Below are positions 33,131-41,877 of a stretch of DNA of 64,000 bases, one piece after another. The position numbers were made by a program, and so were the translations under genes. The stretch spans positions 186,001 through 250,000 of the forward strand of contig UQCQ01000001.1 in the NCBI GenBank assembly GCA_900539595.1. The letters run 5' to 3'. Positions within the stretch are counted from its first letter, which is position 1, and each line of letters opens with the position of its first letter. A model generated the notes under the pieces. The model ran no database searches. It saw only the letters and a list, made by a program, of their open reading frames with translations, and was not told the DNA's origin. The DNA comes from an uncultured Mollicutes bacterium (GTDB taxonomy: Bacteria; Bacillota_I; Bacilli_A; RFN20; CAG-826).

Positions 33131-33943
33131 CTATTTTTCGCTTTTTTTCGTTAATGAGAGCGTTTCGAGGCGGTGTAAATGATGCTTCTTAATAAATTCG
33201 TGGAAGGGAGCGTCGCTTACTTCGTCGTAAATGGAAGGAAGATGAGCGTCGACTCCAATCACGCAGTCTGACCCTTCTTGGGCAACGATATCCCAAAAGA
33301 GAGGATAAGGATAATGGGCAATGCGTTCGTCGTTTAAGTCCAGTTCCGGAGAACGGGACTTCGGGCCCATATTCACTTCCAAAGGAATTCCAAGTTCTTT
33401 GGCTTTTCTAGCAATGCGTCTAGAAACCTCACGGGTATGCGAATTCCAGCTTGGATACCAAAGCATGAAGAAATCGGGATGGCAGACATAAAGAAAAAGC
33501 CCCGATTCCATCCCCTCGATCACGGCATCGCAATAATCATCCAACGCTTGATCGGCATCTACTTGGTTGCCATACCAGCAAAACTGGTCGTCACGCAAAA
33601 AGCAATGCTGTCCTAAAATCAGGTATTCCACCTTCCCGCTTTCTAACAAATCGCGGTAATAGGATTCGTAACGTCTCCCATACCATTCGCATTCAAACCC
33701 AGTATGGATTTCGATTTGGTCTTTGTATTTTTCTTTGAGGCGAGCCACGGAATCAAGGTAATCCGGAAGCAGATAGGGGGCTCCCCGCATTCTTGGCTGA
33801 GTTTTGTCCGGCAAAATGACGTGATCGGAGAATCCAAAAATCGAAATTCCCGCGCGGATACCCGCCTGGACGTATTCTTCATCCTCCCCAGTCGCGTGCC
33901 CACAACGGACCGTATGGCTATGGTAATTCGCTTTTAATTGCAT
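33131..33943 (-). CDS. PHP-domain phosphatase, histidinol-phosphatase (HisK)-like
   Basis: About 270 residues. The PHP metal motif YHSHTVRCGH at the start and ISIFGFSDHV, together with HTGFECEWYG, YLILGQHCF, YVCHPDFFMLWY, LEVNMGPKSR and VIGVDAHLPS, supply the conserved His/Asp/Glu ligands. HisK-type enzymes dephosphorylate L-histidinol phosphate, but no other his genes are nearby, so the substrate is uncertain. The start at 33943 is chosen because GGAGGTG lies 9 nt upstream; a longer reading begins at 33967 without such a site. It overlaps the truA stop by 10 bp. Confidence 0.85.
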   Translation of the reverse strand: MQLKANYHSHTVRCGHATGEDEEYVQAGIRAGISIFGFSDHVILPDKTQPRMRGAPYLLPDYLDSVARLKEKYKDQIEIHTGFECEWYGRRYESYYRDLLESGKVEYLILGQHCFLRDDQFCWYGNQVDADQALDDYCDAVIEGMESGLFLYVCHPDFFMLWYPSWNSHTREVSRRIARKAKELGIPLEVNMGPKSRSPELDLNDERIAHYPYPLFWDIVAQEGSDCVIGVDAHLPSIYDEVSDAPFHEFIKKHHLHRLETLSLTKKSEK

Positions 33944-34686
33944 GGATAAAGCACCTCCAAAAGGCAAAGCCCTTCCGCGGGAGCTTTGAAGGACATGATT
34001 TTCCTTTGTTCTTTTTCTAAACGTTCTTTAATATCTCGGACCTGGATTTTTCCTAATGCACATTGGAAGGCCGCGCCCATTAAAAATCGAACCATGTAGG
34101 TCATAAAGCCATTCGATTTAAAAACCACGGATCCCGTTCGTTTTTCCATATCCACCTGGATGTCTTGAATATGAACGTCACGGATAAAGCCGTCCTTATC
34201 CTCGGCTTTGGAGGTGAAATTCTTAAAGCAATGTTTTCCTTCAAAGGCTTCTAATGCCTCTTGGAATTTTTCCAAATCAAAATTCCTTCGGTCGCCTAAA
34301 TAAGCCACCACATCGGCTTGAAGGGGCAATTTCGGCCCAAAGGAAAAATCGTATCGATAGATTTTCCCGTAACAGGAATGGCGGGCATCGAAAGACAAAG
34401 GGACTTCTTTTAATTCCAACACTTCCATCGTGCGGGGTAACAAACGATTTAACGCGTACATAAAATGGGTTAAATCACAGATTTCTTTCGCCTCAAAGGT
34501 AAAGGTCTGTCCTAACGCATTCACTCCAGCATCTGTTCTTCCCGCGGCTTTAATCACCGTTTTTCTTCCCGTTAAAGAGGTGAGTTGCTCTTCCAAAATT
34601 CCCTGAATCGTCTTCCCTTCTTTTTGCCGTTCAAAACCAAGGTAGGGGGCTCCTAAATAGGAAAGCTTTCCAAAATATTTTTTCAT
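33934..34686 (-). CDS. truA: tRNA pseudouridine(38-40) synthase TruA
   Basis: About 250 residues. MKKYFGKLSYLGAPYLGFERQ starts the fold, and AAGRTDAGVNALGQ contains the catalytic Asp in the RTDAGV motif. FSFDARHSC-type and FMTYMVRFLMGA motifs follow. The ATG at 34686 overlaps the ecfT stop (ATGA). A longer in-frame reading to 34851 lies inside ecfT and is not supported. Linkage to the ECF genes is the common Bacillota order. Confidence 0.95.
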   Translation of the reverse strand: MKKYFGKLSYLGAPYLGFERQKEGKTIQGILEEQLTSLTGRKTVIKAAGRTDAGVNALGQTFTFEAKEICDLTHFMYALNRLLPRTMEVLELKEVPLSFDARHSCYGKIYRYDFSFGPKLPLQADVVAYLGDRRNFDLEKFQEALEAFEGKHCFKNFTSKAEDKDGFIRDVHIQDIQVDMEKRTGSVVFKSNGFMTYMVRFLMGAAFQCALGKIQVRDIKERLEKEQRKIMSFKAPAEGLCLLEVLYPCN

Positions 34687-35585
34687 GGGACCATCACTCC
34701 AAACAAAGCGAAGATATCCACATGGAGACAAGATAACGTGATAAATCCGGACATAACAATGGCCGCAAAAAGGAAAGCGAATAAGTCGCTCCAATGGAAT
34801 TTTAGAATCCGATATTTGGTTCTTTTGGCAGCAGGATCGTATCCGCGACATTCCATAGCGTTTGCCAGTTCCTCACTGCGCATAAAGGAAGAAACAAATA
34901 AGGGGATGATTAAAGAAGTCACCCCCGCAATGCGACGGAACAAAGAACCATGCTCAAAATCCACGCCACGAGAGGACTGGGCCTTCATGACACGAGTCGC
35001 GTCCTCTAATAACGTGGGAATAAAACGCAAGGCAATCGAAATCGTCATGGCGACTTCCGCGGCGGGGAAATGCAAAATTTTTAAGGGGGACAGGTACCAT
35101 TCAAACGCATAGGTAAGGTCCAAAGGCTTCGTCGATGCCGTAAGAATCATCGTGAGTTCAATCATGAGGACGAGACGTAATAGAATCCGCCCTGCTTCTG
35201 CAAAGGAATCCCAATAGACGGTCCAGTTATTGAAAGCGGGGACGGTCCAAGCCACGCCAAGAGTCGGATTTTGATAAGGAACCAAGCAATAGATGACAAG
35301 AAGAAAAATCACCATGAACCACAGGGACCTTAAATTCGAGATGACGCTACGAATGGACATGTGGGTGCTCCATAAAATAATAGAAATCACTAGGACCATG
35401 ACCGCCTGCATCAAATAAGACATCGCCCAGGCATTCACCAAAGACCCATCATCCAAAACATGTTGAAAAGGGAAGAAGACCGCGACCATTAAAAGGATGG
35501 TCGTGGCAATTTTCACGCGGGGATCCAACCGATGAACCCAAGAAGAATAGGGTACGTATTTCCCTAAGGCGAACCCCTTCATCAT
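34683..35585 (-). CDS. ecfT: ECF transporter transmembrane subunit EcfT
   Basis: A protein of 300 residues with five to six hydrophobic segments, the family start YSSWVHRLDPRVKI, and coupling helices with AxxSRG (MKAQSSRGVDFEHG) and AMECRGYDP, the two Ala-Arg-Gly boxes that dock on the ATPases. It couples ATP hydrolysis by EcfA1/A2 to interchangeable S components for vitamins and metals. No S component is encoded here. The stop and start overlaps with ecfA2 and truA indicate one operon. Confidence 0.95.
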   Translation of the reverse strand: MMKGFALGKYVPYSSWVHRLDPRVKIATTILLMVAVFFPFQHVLDDGSLVNAWAMSYLMQAVMVLVISIILWSTHMSIRSVISNLRSLWFMVIFLLVIYCLVPYQNPTLGVAWTVPAFNNWTVYWDSFAEAGRILLRLVLMIELTMILTASTKPLDLTYAFEWYLSPLKILHFPAAEVAMTISIALRFIPTLLEDATRVMKAQSSRGVDFEHGSLFRRIAGVTSLIIPLFVSSFMRSEELANAMECRGYDPAAKRTKYRILKFHWSDLFAFLFAAIVMSGFITLSCLHVDIFALFGVMVP

Positions 35586-36442
35586 AAGGTTTTCTCCTTG
35601 TTGGATGCGATTTGTTTGGCCAAGGTTTGGCAGTCTACGATTTTCCCTTCATCCAGTTTCATTCCCTTTTGCTTTAGGCGGGTAATGAAGGAATATAGCA
35701 ACGGGGTTTCTAGGCTAAACCGTTCCATGTCCTCGCTGAATAGTTCTACCGGGGTGGAAATTCGCGCGATTTTCCCCTGATCCATCACAATGACTTTGTC
35801 GCAATAACGAAGTACCAAATTCATATCGTGGGTCACTAAAATAATCGTGGTTCCCTCTTGGTGGATTTTCTCAAATAAATCCATCAAAGCCAAAGCTCCC
35901 GCTGGGTCTAATCCCGCGGTCGGCTCGTCGATAATCAAATAGGAAGGACGATAAGCCAAAATGCCGGCAATGGCCACGCGCCGTTTTTCTCCCCCAGAAA
36001 GTTCTAACGGGGAACGCTTGTCAAAGGATTCGTCCAAGCCTACCATTCGTAAAGCTTTATGGGCTTCTTCCAATGCCTCCGGCCCCTTCATCCCAAAATT
36101 CTTAGGTCCATAGGCAACGTCTTTTTCCACCGTATCTTCAAATAACTGATATTCGGGGAATTGGAAAACCAAACCAACGTGACGACGTAATTCTTTTGTT
36201 TTCTTGGTCCGTTTCTTTTTGTCGCTGGAATTGCAAAAATCATCGACCTTCACTTCGCCCGAAGTCGGGTTAAGCAAGGCGTTAATATGTTGAATCAACG
36301 TGGATTTTCCGCACCCCGTTCGACCAACAAGGGCAACGAAGGACCCGTTTTTGATATCTAAAGAAACGTCTTTTAACGCCTCGTATTCTAAAGGCGATTT
36401 CCGGTTATAGATAAAGGAAACATCATGGAAGTTTATCGGCAT
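35582..36442 (-). CDS. ecfA2: ECF transporter ATPase EcfA2
   Basis: A protein of 286 residues: Walker A VGRTGCGKSTL (about 40-49), Q-loop FQFPEYQLFEDTV, signature LSGGEKRRVAIAG, Walker B YLIIDEPTAGLDP, H-loop VTHD. It forms the asymmetric ATPase dimer with EcfA1. The 5' end overlaps ecfA1 by 10 bp and the 3' end overlaps ecfT by 4 bp. Confidence 0.96.
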   Translation of the reverse strand: MPINFHDVSFIYNRKSPLEYEALKDVSLDIKNGSFVALVGRTGCGKSTLIQHINALLNPTSGEVKVDDFCNSSDKKKRTKKTKELRRHVGLVFQFPEYQLFEDTVEKDVAYGPKNFGMKGPEALEEAHKALRMVGLDESFDKRSPLELSGGEKRRVAIAGILAYRPSYLIIDEPTAGLDPAGALALMDLFEKIHQEGTTIILVTHDMNLVLRYCDKVIVMDQGKIARISTPVELFSEDMERFSLETPLLYSFITRLKQKGMKLDEGKIVDCQTLAKQIASNKEKTL

Positions 36443-37257
36443 AGATATTCCTCCAGTTCCTGCGTGGTCTTGATGCTATCAGGGATAGCAAGCCCTTCTT
36501 TTTCTAACGCATCCTTCATTTCAAAGAAAAAAGGCACGCCTAATTTCATGGAACGTAGTTCATCGATATGGGAAAAGACTTCGTTTGGCTTTCCTTGAAG
36601 ACGGATTTCTCCTTCGTCTAAAACAATGACCTCATCGCTATGAAAAGCCTCTTCAATATCGTGGGTAATAGAAAGTAAGGTCAAGGAAGGATTCTCTTCC
36701 CTCATCTTGCTAATCAATTCATGGATTTCCCTTTTGCCTTTAGGATCTAGCATCGCCGTTGCTTCATCAAAAATCACTAAATCGGGGTGCATGGCCAAAA
36801 CCCCAGCAATCGCGACGCGTTGCTTCTGCCCTCCGCTAAGCATCTGGGGTTCATGATCGAGGAAGTCTTGCATCCCCACTTCTTGAGCCACCTTTTCAAT
36901 CAGGGGCTGCATTTGTTCGTGGGGAACCTGTCGGTTTTCTAATCCGAAAGCAATGTCGTCTTCCACCGTCGAACCTACGAACTGGTTATCTGGGTTTTGG
37001 AAAACAATGCCGATTCGAGAGCGGATAGAAGCAAGATTTTTACGGTTTAAGGGGATGCCAAAAGCTTCGATGTCCCCATCAAATCCCCCTAGTAGTCCCA
37101 TGATGCATTTGGCTAAGGTCGATTTCCCGGAGCCATTATGCCCGATGATGGAAACATATTGGCCAGGATAAACGGAAAAGGAGACGTCCTTGAGCACTTT
37201 AACGTCTTCATCATAGCCATAACGAAGATGGCAAACATCCAAAAGGGGCTTATTCAT
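36433..37257 (-). CDS. ecfA1: ECF transporter ATPase EcfA1
   Basis: About 274 residues: Walker A IGHNGSGKSTL, Q-loop FQNPDNQFVGSTV, signature LSGGQKQRVAIAG, Walker B LVIFDEATAMLDP, H-loop ITHD. The ATG at 37257 (MNKPLLDV) follows AAGGAGG at 6 nt; a longer reading to 37338 lies inside the upstream small membrane-protein gene. The FQNPDNQ Q-loop is typical of EcfA1. First ATPase of the ECF operon. Confidence 0.95.
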   Translation of the reverse strand: MNKPLLDVCHLRYGYDEDVKVLKDVSFSVYPGQYVSIIGHNGSGKSTLAKCIMGLLGGFDGDIEAFGIPLNRKNLASIRSRIGIVFQNPDNQFVGSTVEDDIAFGLENRQVPHEQMQPLIEKVAQEVGMQDFLDHEPQMLSGGQKQRVAIAGVLAMHPDLVIFDEATAMLDPKGKREIHELISKMREENPSLTLLSITHDIEEAFHSDEVIVLDEGEIRLQGKPNEVFSHIDELRSMKLGVPFFFEMKDALEKEGLAIPDSIKTTQELEEYLCR

Positions 37258-37474
37258 GTTCTTCCTCCTTTTGGCTTTCTTTCCGTTTTTTATGCCAAAC
37301 GATTTCAACGATGATGACCGTTGCAATAAACCCAGCAATCAAGACGCCTAATAACGTCCAAAGAACCCAGTCCGTGCGGTTCTTATCATTAAGAAGCGGC
37401 ACAAAAATCGCGATGCCGGCCAATCCGTAGCATAACGCGATGATGAAGATGCGGTAAAAAACGGAATGATTCAC
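37250..37474 (-). CDS. Small two-helix membrane protein
   Basis: Seventy-four residues with two hydrophobic segments (about 8-27 and 39-60) separated by a short polar loop (NDKNRTDW), then a basic-acidic tail (HKKRKESQKEEEHE). The family is not recognised. It overlaps comEB upstream and ecfA1 downstream by a few bases, so it is part of the same transcript. A role in the ECF module is possible but unsupported. Confidence 0.7.
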   Translation of the reverse strand: MNHSVFYRIFIIALCYGLAGIAIFVPLLNDKNRTDWVLWTLLGVLIAGFIATVIIVEIVWHKKRKESQKEEEHE

Positions 37475-37962
37475 TTCGCACTGATCTCCACATTCCGCCC
37501 TTCGTAGCGGCGGTATTTGACTCCAGCCATATCCAGGATTCTTCTCGAAGCCTGTTCTTCCAAATGGTCATGGTATTTATCATCGGCAAAGATGATTTCC
37601 TTGATGCCGACTTGAACGATGGCTTTCGCGCATTCGTTGCACGGGAAGAGGGTGACATAAATCGTGCATCCATTTAAAGCAGAGCCGTCACGGGTATTCA
37701 AAATCGCATTGAATTCGGCGTGGCAAACATAAAGGTATTTGGAATCGAGCCCTTCTCCATGCCCCCAGGGGATTTCATCGTCACAAACGCCGCGAGGCAT
37801 GCCGTTATAGCCAATGGAGACAACTTTATGGTTATCGTCGACAATGCAGGCGCCCACCTGAGTGGACGGGTCTTTGGAACGCATCGCAGAGAGCTTAGCA
37901 AGCCCCATGAAATATTCGTCCCATTTGAGGTTATTCGTTAAGGGTTTCGTATTTTCAGCCAT
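37471..37962 (-). CDS. comEB: Deoxycytidylate deaminase / ComEB
   Basis: A protein of 163 residues of the cytidine/deoxycytidylate deaminase superfamily. Zinc motifs CHAEFNAI (His and catalytic Glu) and TLFPCNECAKAI (two Cys) are intact, and GVCDDEIPWGHGEG is the substrate-side loop. dCMP to dUMP conversion feeds dTMP synthesis. In Bacillus subtilis the orthologue sits in the competence operon, but no comEA or comEC is near here. First gene of the operon running to truA and the PHP gene. Confidence 0.93.
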   Translation of the reverse strand: MAENTKPLTNNLKWDEYFMGLAKLSAMRSKDPSTQVGACIVDDNHKVVSIGYNGMPRGVCDDEIPWGHGEGLDSKYLYVCHAEFNAILNTRDGSALNGCTIYVTLFPCNECAKAIVQVGIKEIIFADDKYHDHLEEQASRRILDMAGVKYRRYEGRNVEISAK

Positions 37963-38084
37963 AATGATGCGTCTCCTTTGTTAACCAAAATATCATACAC
38001 GAATGCGCGTGCGTGCCTAGAGGGGCAAAGGGAAACAGTTTTCGGAACGCCTATTTTCCTCGGCACGATTAATTCTATCGGAAA

Positions 38085-38160
38085 GTTTTTCGGTTTGAAC
38101 CTGAAAAACTTCTCTCTCAGACATACTTTTTTGGTTTCAACCTTAAAAACTTTTCATAAT
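38085..38160. terminator. Two adjacent imperfect hairpins, probable terminator pair
   Basis: AAGTTTTTCGGTT...AACCTGAAAAACTT forms a long hairpin with one bulge, and about 45 bp later TTTTTTGGTTTCAACCTTAAAAA repeats the same GGTTTSAACC core. They lie between the convergent-facing end of the small membrane gene (38230) and the comEB start and could end transcription. The repetition suggests local duplication. Confidence 0.45.
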
Positions 38161-38229
38161 AGGCAACAAAACAAGATATGTTGTCTATTTTTATGGAAAT
38201 ACAGGTTTCCAATTAGAGAGAAAGAAATA

Positions 38230-38415
38230 TCAACTTCCGACGGGTCCACCGAGGGCATAAATCACGATAATGCAGGCGGCAATAAGCACGGCCATCACCG
38301 AAAAGAAGATCACGTACCCCGCTATTTTGGGTTTACGGTGCAGTTCTTCTTTTTGTTCTGGGGTCAAAAGCGATTCGTCGATTTCTGGAATCGGATCTTG
38401 GTCTTTCTTTTTCAT
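38230..38415 (-). CDS. Small single-pass membrane protein (61 aa)
   Basis: The ATG at 38415 overlaps the folC stop (ATGA). Sixty-one residues: a charged N-terminal half (KKKDQDPIPEIDESLLTPEQKEELHRKP) then one membrane helix (IAGYVIFFSVMAVLIAACIIVIYAL). Family not recognised. It is translationally coupled to folC, third gene in smpB-folC-X. Confidence 0.7.
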   Translation of the reverse strand: MKKKDQDPIPEIDESLLTPEQKEELHRKPKIAGYVIFFSVMAVLIAACIIVIYALGGPVGS

Positions 38416-39632
38416 AAACGTTGTTTTAAGTAGGCAACGAATTCCGGGCACCCCGTAGCCACGATTGTTTCGTCTGGATGCTCCGCTTCTAATTGCATTA
38501 AGGCCATCAAGGGATTTCCAATATAGGCGTGGTCTTCCACATATAGGGCATAACCCATCTCGTCTCTGGCGTCTGCATGATCAAAGGTCGTTAAAGTCAC
38601 CGAGCCTGCGGCATCATCTAGCAATGGAAGCATCGCAGAAAGATTTTGACGGCGGAGGCAGGCAAATAGAACATGGACGTCTTTCTTTTGTCCTAAGGTT
38701 GCAAAGCAACGACGGAGGACATCCACCGCTTGGGAATTATTCGCCCCATCAAAATAAACGACTCCATGATGGTCGAGGTGGCCTTCTAATATCCCGCCTT
38801 CTTGGAAAGAGGCGTTGATTTGTTCTTCGTTTAGCCCTTGTAGGTTTGGAATCGTTTTGGCCGCTTCTAGAGCCAAACAGGCATTGGTCACGTGATAAGA
38901 GGCTAGCCCCGGAACGATAATGTCCTTATAAGGGGGATAATCAAAATGGAAGGCCTCGCGATGAACAAGATGGGGAAGGTATACCCGTTCGACTCCGCGA
39001 ATCCACGTTTTCTTTTTGGCGGCGACGAGGCGAAGCGTTTCTTCCGCGCTTTCGTCCATGCCCCCCACAATCACAGGAACGCCTTTAGCAATAATTCCCG
39101 AAATCGAAAGAGCGATTTCGCTTAGGGTCGTCCCTAAATATTCAGTATGTTCCAAGGCGACGTTGGTGATGACCACGCCGACTTGATTCAATTCTTCGAT
39201 GTGAGTCGGATCTTCTTCTCCGCCCATCCCACATTCCAAAATGGCAAGGGACATATGGGCTTCTTGGAAAGCCAGCAACGCCACGGCAAGGCATAATTCA
39301 AAACGGGTGATGCCATATTGATTCGCTAATGGCAAAAGGCGTTCTAGGTACTGACAGGCCTTCTCTTCGGAAAGAGGTTTGCCATCTAGCCAAATAGATT
39401 CGGTGAAATTTTGATAATAAAAATTATAAAAAGAGCCGACCCCTGTATGCTTCTTTGCCAAAGCGAGGCGAGTTAAATAGAAAACAGTCTCACCTTTCCC
39501 ATTGCTTCCCGCCACATGGATGACGTCGCCATCAAAATGGATTTTGGCTTTGCGTAGGAATTTGGGAAAAGAAAGGCTCGATATTTCTTGATTCCGATTT
39601 AAAAGGAGGGCATTCGCTTCGGATAAAGTCAT
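38412..39632 (-). CDS. folC: Folylpolyglutamate/dihydrofolate synthase-like protein (FolC)
   Basis: A protein of 406 residues of the Mur ligase superfamily with FolC layout: HVAGSNGKGETV (P-loop, about 36-47), SFYNFYYQNFTESI, LAILECGMGGEEDPTHI, TNVALEHTEYLG, and FDGANNSQAV before the C-terminal domain. Usual FolC P-loops read GTNGKGS; here the Ser/Thr that contacts Mg is replaced by Glu with Thr next to it, which could lower activity or shift function. It lies 2 bp after smpB. Addition of glutamate to folate is the expected role. Confidence 0.85.
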   Translation of the reverse strand: MTLSEANALLLNRNQEISSLSFPKFLRKAKIHFDGDVIHVAGSNGKGETVFYLTRLALAKKHTGVGSFYNFYYQNFTESIWLDGKPLSEEKACQYLERLLPLANQYGITRFELCLAVALLAFQEAHMSLAILECGMGGEEDPTHIEELNQVGVVITNVALEHTEYLGTTLSEIALSISGIIAKGVPVIVGGMDESAEETLRLVAAKKKTWIRGVERVYLPHLVHREAFHFDYPPYKDIIVPGLASYHVTNACLALEAAKTIPNLQGLNEEQINASFQEGGILEGHLDHHGVVYFDGANNSQAVDVLRRCFATLGQKKDVHVLFACLRRQNLSAMLPLLDDAAGSVTLTTFDHADARDEMGYALYVEDHAYIGNPLMALMQLEAEHPDETIVATGCPEFVAYLKQRL

Positions 39633-39634
39633 TG

Positions 39635-40111
39635 TTAATCCTCCGCTCCTCGCCCGTCTTTTAACGCGCGATCGATTCGCTTCTTCGCATCTCTTTCCTT
39701 GATGGCGTCGCGTTTATCGTGGGCAGCCTTGCCCTTGGCCAAAGCAATTTCGACTTTGGCGTACCCGCGAGAGAGGAAAACCTTCGTAGGGACGCAGGTC
39801 ATGCCCGTTCCTTTAAGGTTATTGCTTAACCGGCGTATTTCTTGCTTGGTAAGAAGGAGCTTGCGATCCCGAAGGTGATCCACGTTATAAATCGTTCCTT
39901 CTTTATAAGGGGCAATATGCATGTTCGCGATGAACACCTCGTTATTTTTGACGTAGATATAGCTATCCGCCAAAGAAGCGTTTCTTCCCCTTAGCGATTT
40001 GATTTCCGTGCCGGTTAAAACAATTCCCGCAGTCATGAAATCGCTCAAGAAATAAAGGAACCGGGCTTTGCGGTTTTCTAGTAGTACGCTGGAATCACTC
40101 TTCTTCGACAT
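39635..40111 (-). CDS. smpB: SsrA-binding protein SmpB
   Basis: A protein of 158 residues: ENRKARFLYFLSDFMTAGIVLTGTEIKSLR, the ASLADSYIYVKNNEVFIANMHI block, and the basic tail KGKAAHDKRDAIKERDAKKRIDRALK. SmpB delivers tmRNA to stalled ribosomes. No ssrA gene is seen next to it. A TATAAT about 20 nt upstream of the Shine-Dalgarno suggests its own promoter. Confidence 0.96.
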   Translation of the reverse strand: MSKKSDSSVLLENRKARFLYFLSDFMTAGIVLTGTEIKSLRGRNASLADSYIYVKNNEVFIANMHIAPYKEGTIYNVDHLRDRKLLLTKQEIRRLSNNLKGTGMTCVPTKVFLSRGYAKVEIALAKGKAAHDKRDAIKERDAKKRIDRALKDGRGAED

Positions 40112-40166
40112 GGTTGAACCTTAATGGGGCAAATTATAAATTCTACAAAACGAATCCGCCACTTCT

Positions 40167-41759
40167 TTAGGCAAGGCTGATGGTGACGGTCGCATGATCG
40201 GCAGCCACTTCATCAAAGGTGATGCGATAGGGGAAATCCGACCCTTTATTGAAACAAGCATCCCCGTTTGAATTACGGAATGGGAAAGAAGAACGATACG
40301 TCTTCATGGAGAAACTATCCCCCGTGTGGAACAAATCGTTGTTGGTCCCATATTTCCCCGCGGCAAACGCCCCGTCGTTATCCGCTTCCATCATGTGGAT
40401 TAAGGAACAACGACTATCCACGCCGTCGTTTTTATTGCAGTTACTCGCACCTACCATATAGCCATAAACATAACGTCCATCGTAGGCTTTCATGCCGTCT
40501 TTGGGGTTTTCCATATAGGAATAGGTGGTATCGTGCGTCGACGTATTTTGTTTCAATTCCAATAAACGGGAATCGATGTGATAGAGCTTCGCCCCATAGG
40601 TGCTATAGCCAAGTAAACGTCCTGGATAACGTTCATGGGAATCCAAATAGTTGAGGTCGGTCGGAGTATAAAGCTCCAAAAGCATATATTCATCGTAGGC
40701 CGTACCGTTCCAAGAACTAGAAGGGATCAGCAAGCAGTCCCCGCTTGTCGCGGAAGGATTGATGGAATAAGTTCCCGGCCCTTGGACCACATGGGGAGAA
40801 GTCCAACCTAACACCATTTTGCTATAGGCGTCATGGTCCAAGATGTTTTCATCCATCATATCCCAGCCACCGGCAAGGTTGGCCTTGCTATCGGTCTGAT
40901 TGGGATAATAGTCATCGAGGCCATACATATGTCCCGTCTCATGAATCAAGGTATGCGCATCCACTTTCGGGGAGCTGACGGCTTGATACAAAAAGTCATA
41001 GGAAAGCCAAAAATAAAGGTTCGGGGTGGGATTCTTGGGGTTAGGATCACACCATCCTCCGGCTGCACTCGTCATCGACATCCAATAGGTATAGGCCCAG
41101 TAATAATTGGTTTCGGAATCATATAAATTCGTGGGCGCATTCGTGCAGTTGGGCCCTGAATAAACAGCGACAATGCCATCGATATAGCCGTTTCCGTCCG
41201 AATCGAAAGCTTTGGTCGCCCCCTTCCCTTTAGCACTTACGTAATTATCGTAAGCATAATGAATCAAATTTCCGCCATTATCGGATTCCCCCGTCCGAGA
41301 GGAGACGTAACGAGAATAAGCGTTTCTCTGGGTTAATCCCGTTTTGTAGACGGGAGCCACCTCAAAGGAAAGATTGCTCTTGCCGTAACTGCTTTTGGAA
41401 TAGAAAGAAGAAACGGATTCCCAATATCCCGTATCCTCTGCCTTGCCATTCAAGGCCACGTCCAAATCTTTTAAGGATCGGCTTGAGAAAGGCGAATCCG
41501 TGAATTCGATGGGCAAGACCAGCAATTTGACGTCGCCAGTAGGAGGAAGGGTGTCCGCCCCATAGGTTTCGTGGGCAGATTTCAAACTAAAAGGAAGGAC
41601 GTCTGTGGTCCAATCTCCCTCGTGGTTCACCCCATTGCTGGCATTGGGGTTTCCACCGGGAAAACCACCAAATAGAATGTCATAAATGGAGCAGCTCGTT
41701 AGAGCCAGCGGCAAGGCTCCAACGAAAGTGAATAAAAATAATTTCTTAAGGTTTTTCAT
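40167..41759 (-). CDS. Secreted M6-family metalloprotease lipoprotein
   Basis: About 530 residues. The ATG at 41759 begins a lipoprotein signal peptide (MKNLKKLFLFTFVGALPLALTSC, lipobox LTSC). The catalytic domain has HTLIHETGHMYGLDDYY, a zincin HExxH with the downstream GLDD typical of M6 peptidases (immune inhibitor A-like), preceded by GNGYIDGIVAVYSGPN, a calcium-loop-like segment. It ends in a domain with TITFDEVAADHATVTIS-like strands. Cell-surface protein digestion is expected. A longer reading to 41840 lacks signal features. Confidence 0.85.
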   Translation of the reverse strand: MKNLKKLFLFTFVGALPLALTSCSIYDILFGGFPGGNPNASNGVNHEGDWTTDVLPFSLKSAHETYGADTLPPTGDVKLLVLPIEFTDSPFSSRSLKDLDVALNGKAEDTGYWESVSSFYSKSSYGKSNLSFEVAPVYKTGLTQRNAYSRYVSSRTGESDNGGNLIHYAYDNYVSAKGKGATKAFDSDGNGYIDGIVAVYSGPNCTNAPTNLYDSETNYYWAYTYWMSMTSAAGGWCDPNPKNPTPNLYFWLSYDFLYQAVSSPKVDAHTLIHETGHMYGLDDYYPNQTDSKANLAGGWDMMDENILDHDAYSKMVLGWTSPHVVQGPGTYSINPSATSGDCLLIPSSSWNGTAYDEYMLLELYTPTDLNYLDSHERYPGRLLGYSTYGAKLYHIDSRLLELKQNTSTHDTTYSYMENPKDGMKAYDGRYVYGYMVGASNCNKNDGVDSRCSLIHMMEADNDGAFAAGKYGTNNDLFHTGDSFSMKTYRSSFPFRNSNGDACFNKGSDFPYRITFDEVAADHATVTISLA

Positions 41760-41877
41760 CGTTCTTACTATAGAGGAAATTAAAGGGAGGTCAATGCTTC
41801 TGCAAACGCTTGTCCTTTTCGGTTCTTTGGATTTTAACATTGACTAACCATTGTCAAACAAGGGATAACATTGGGAC

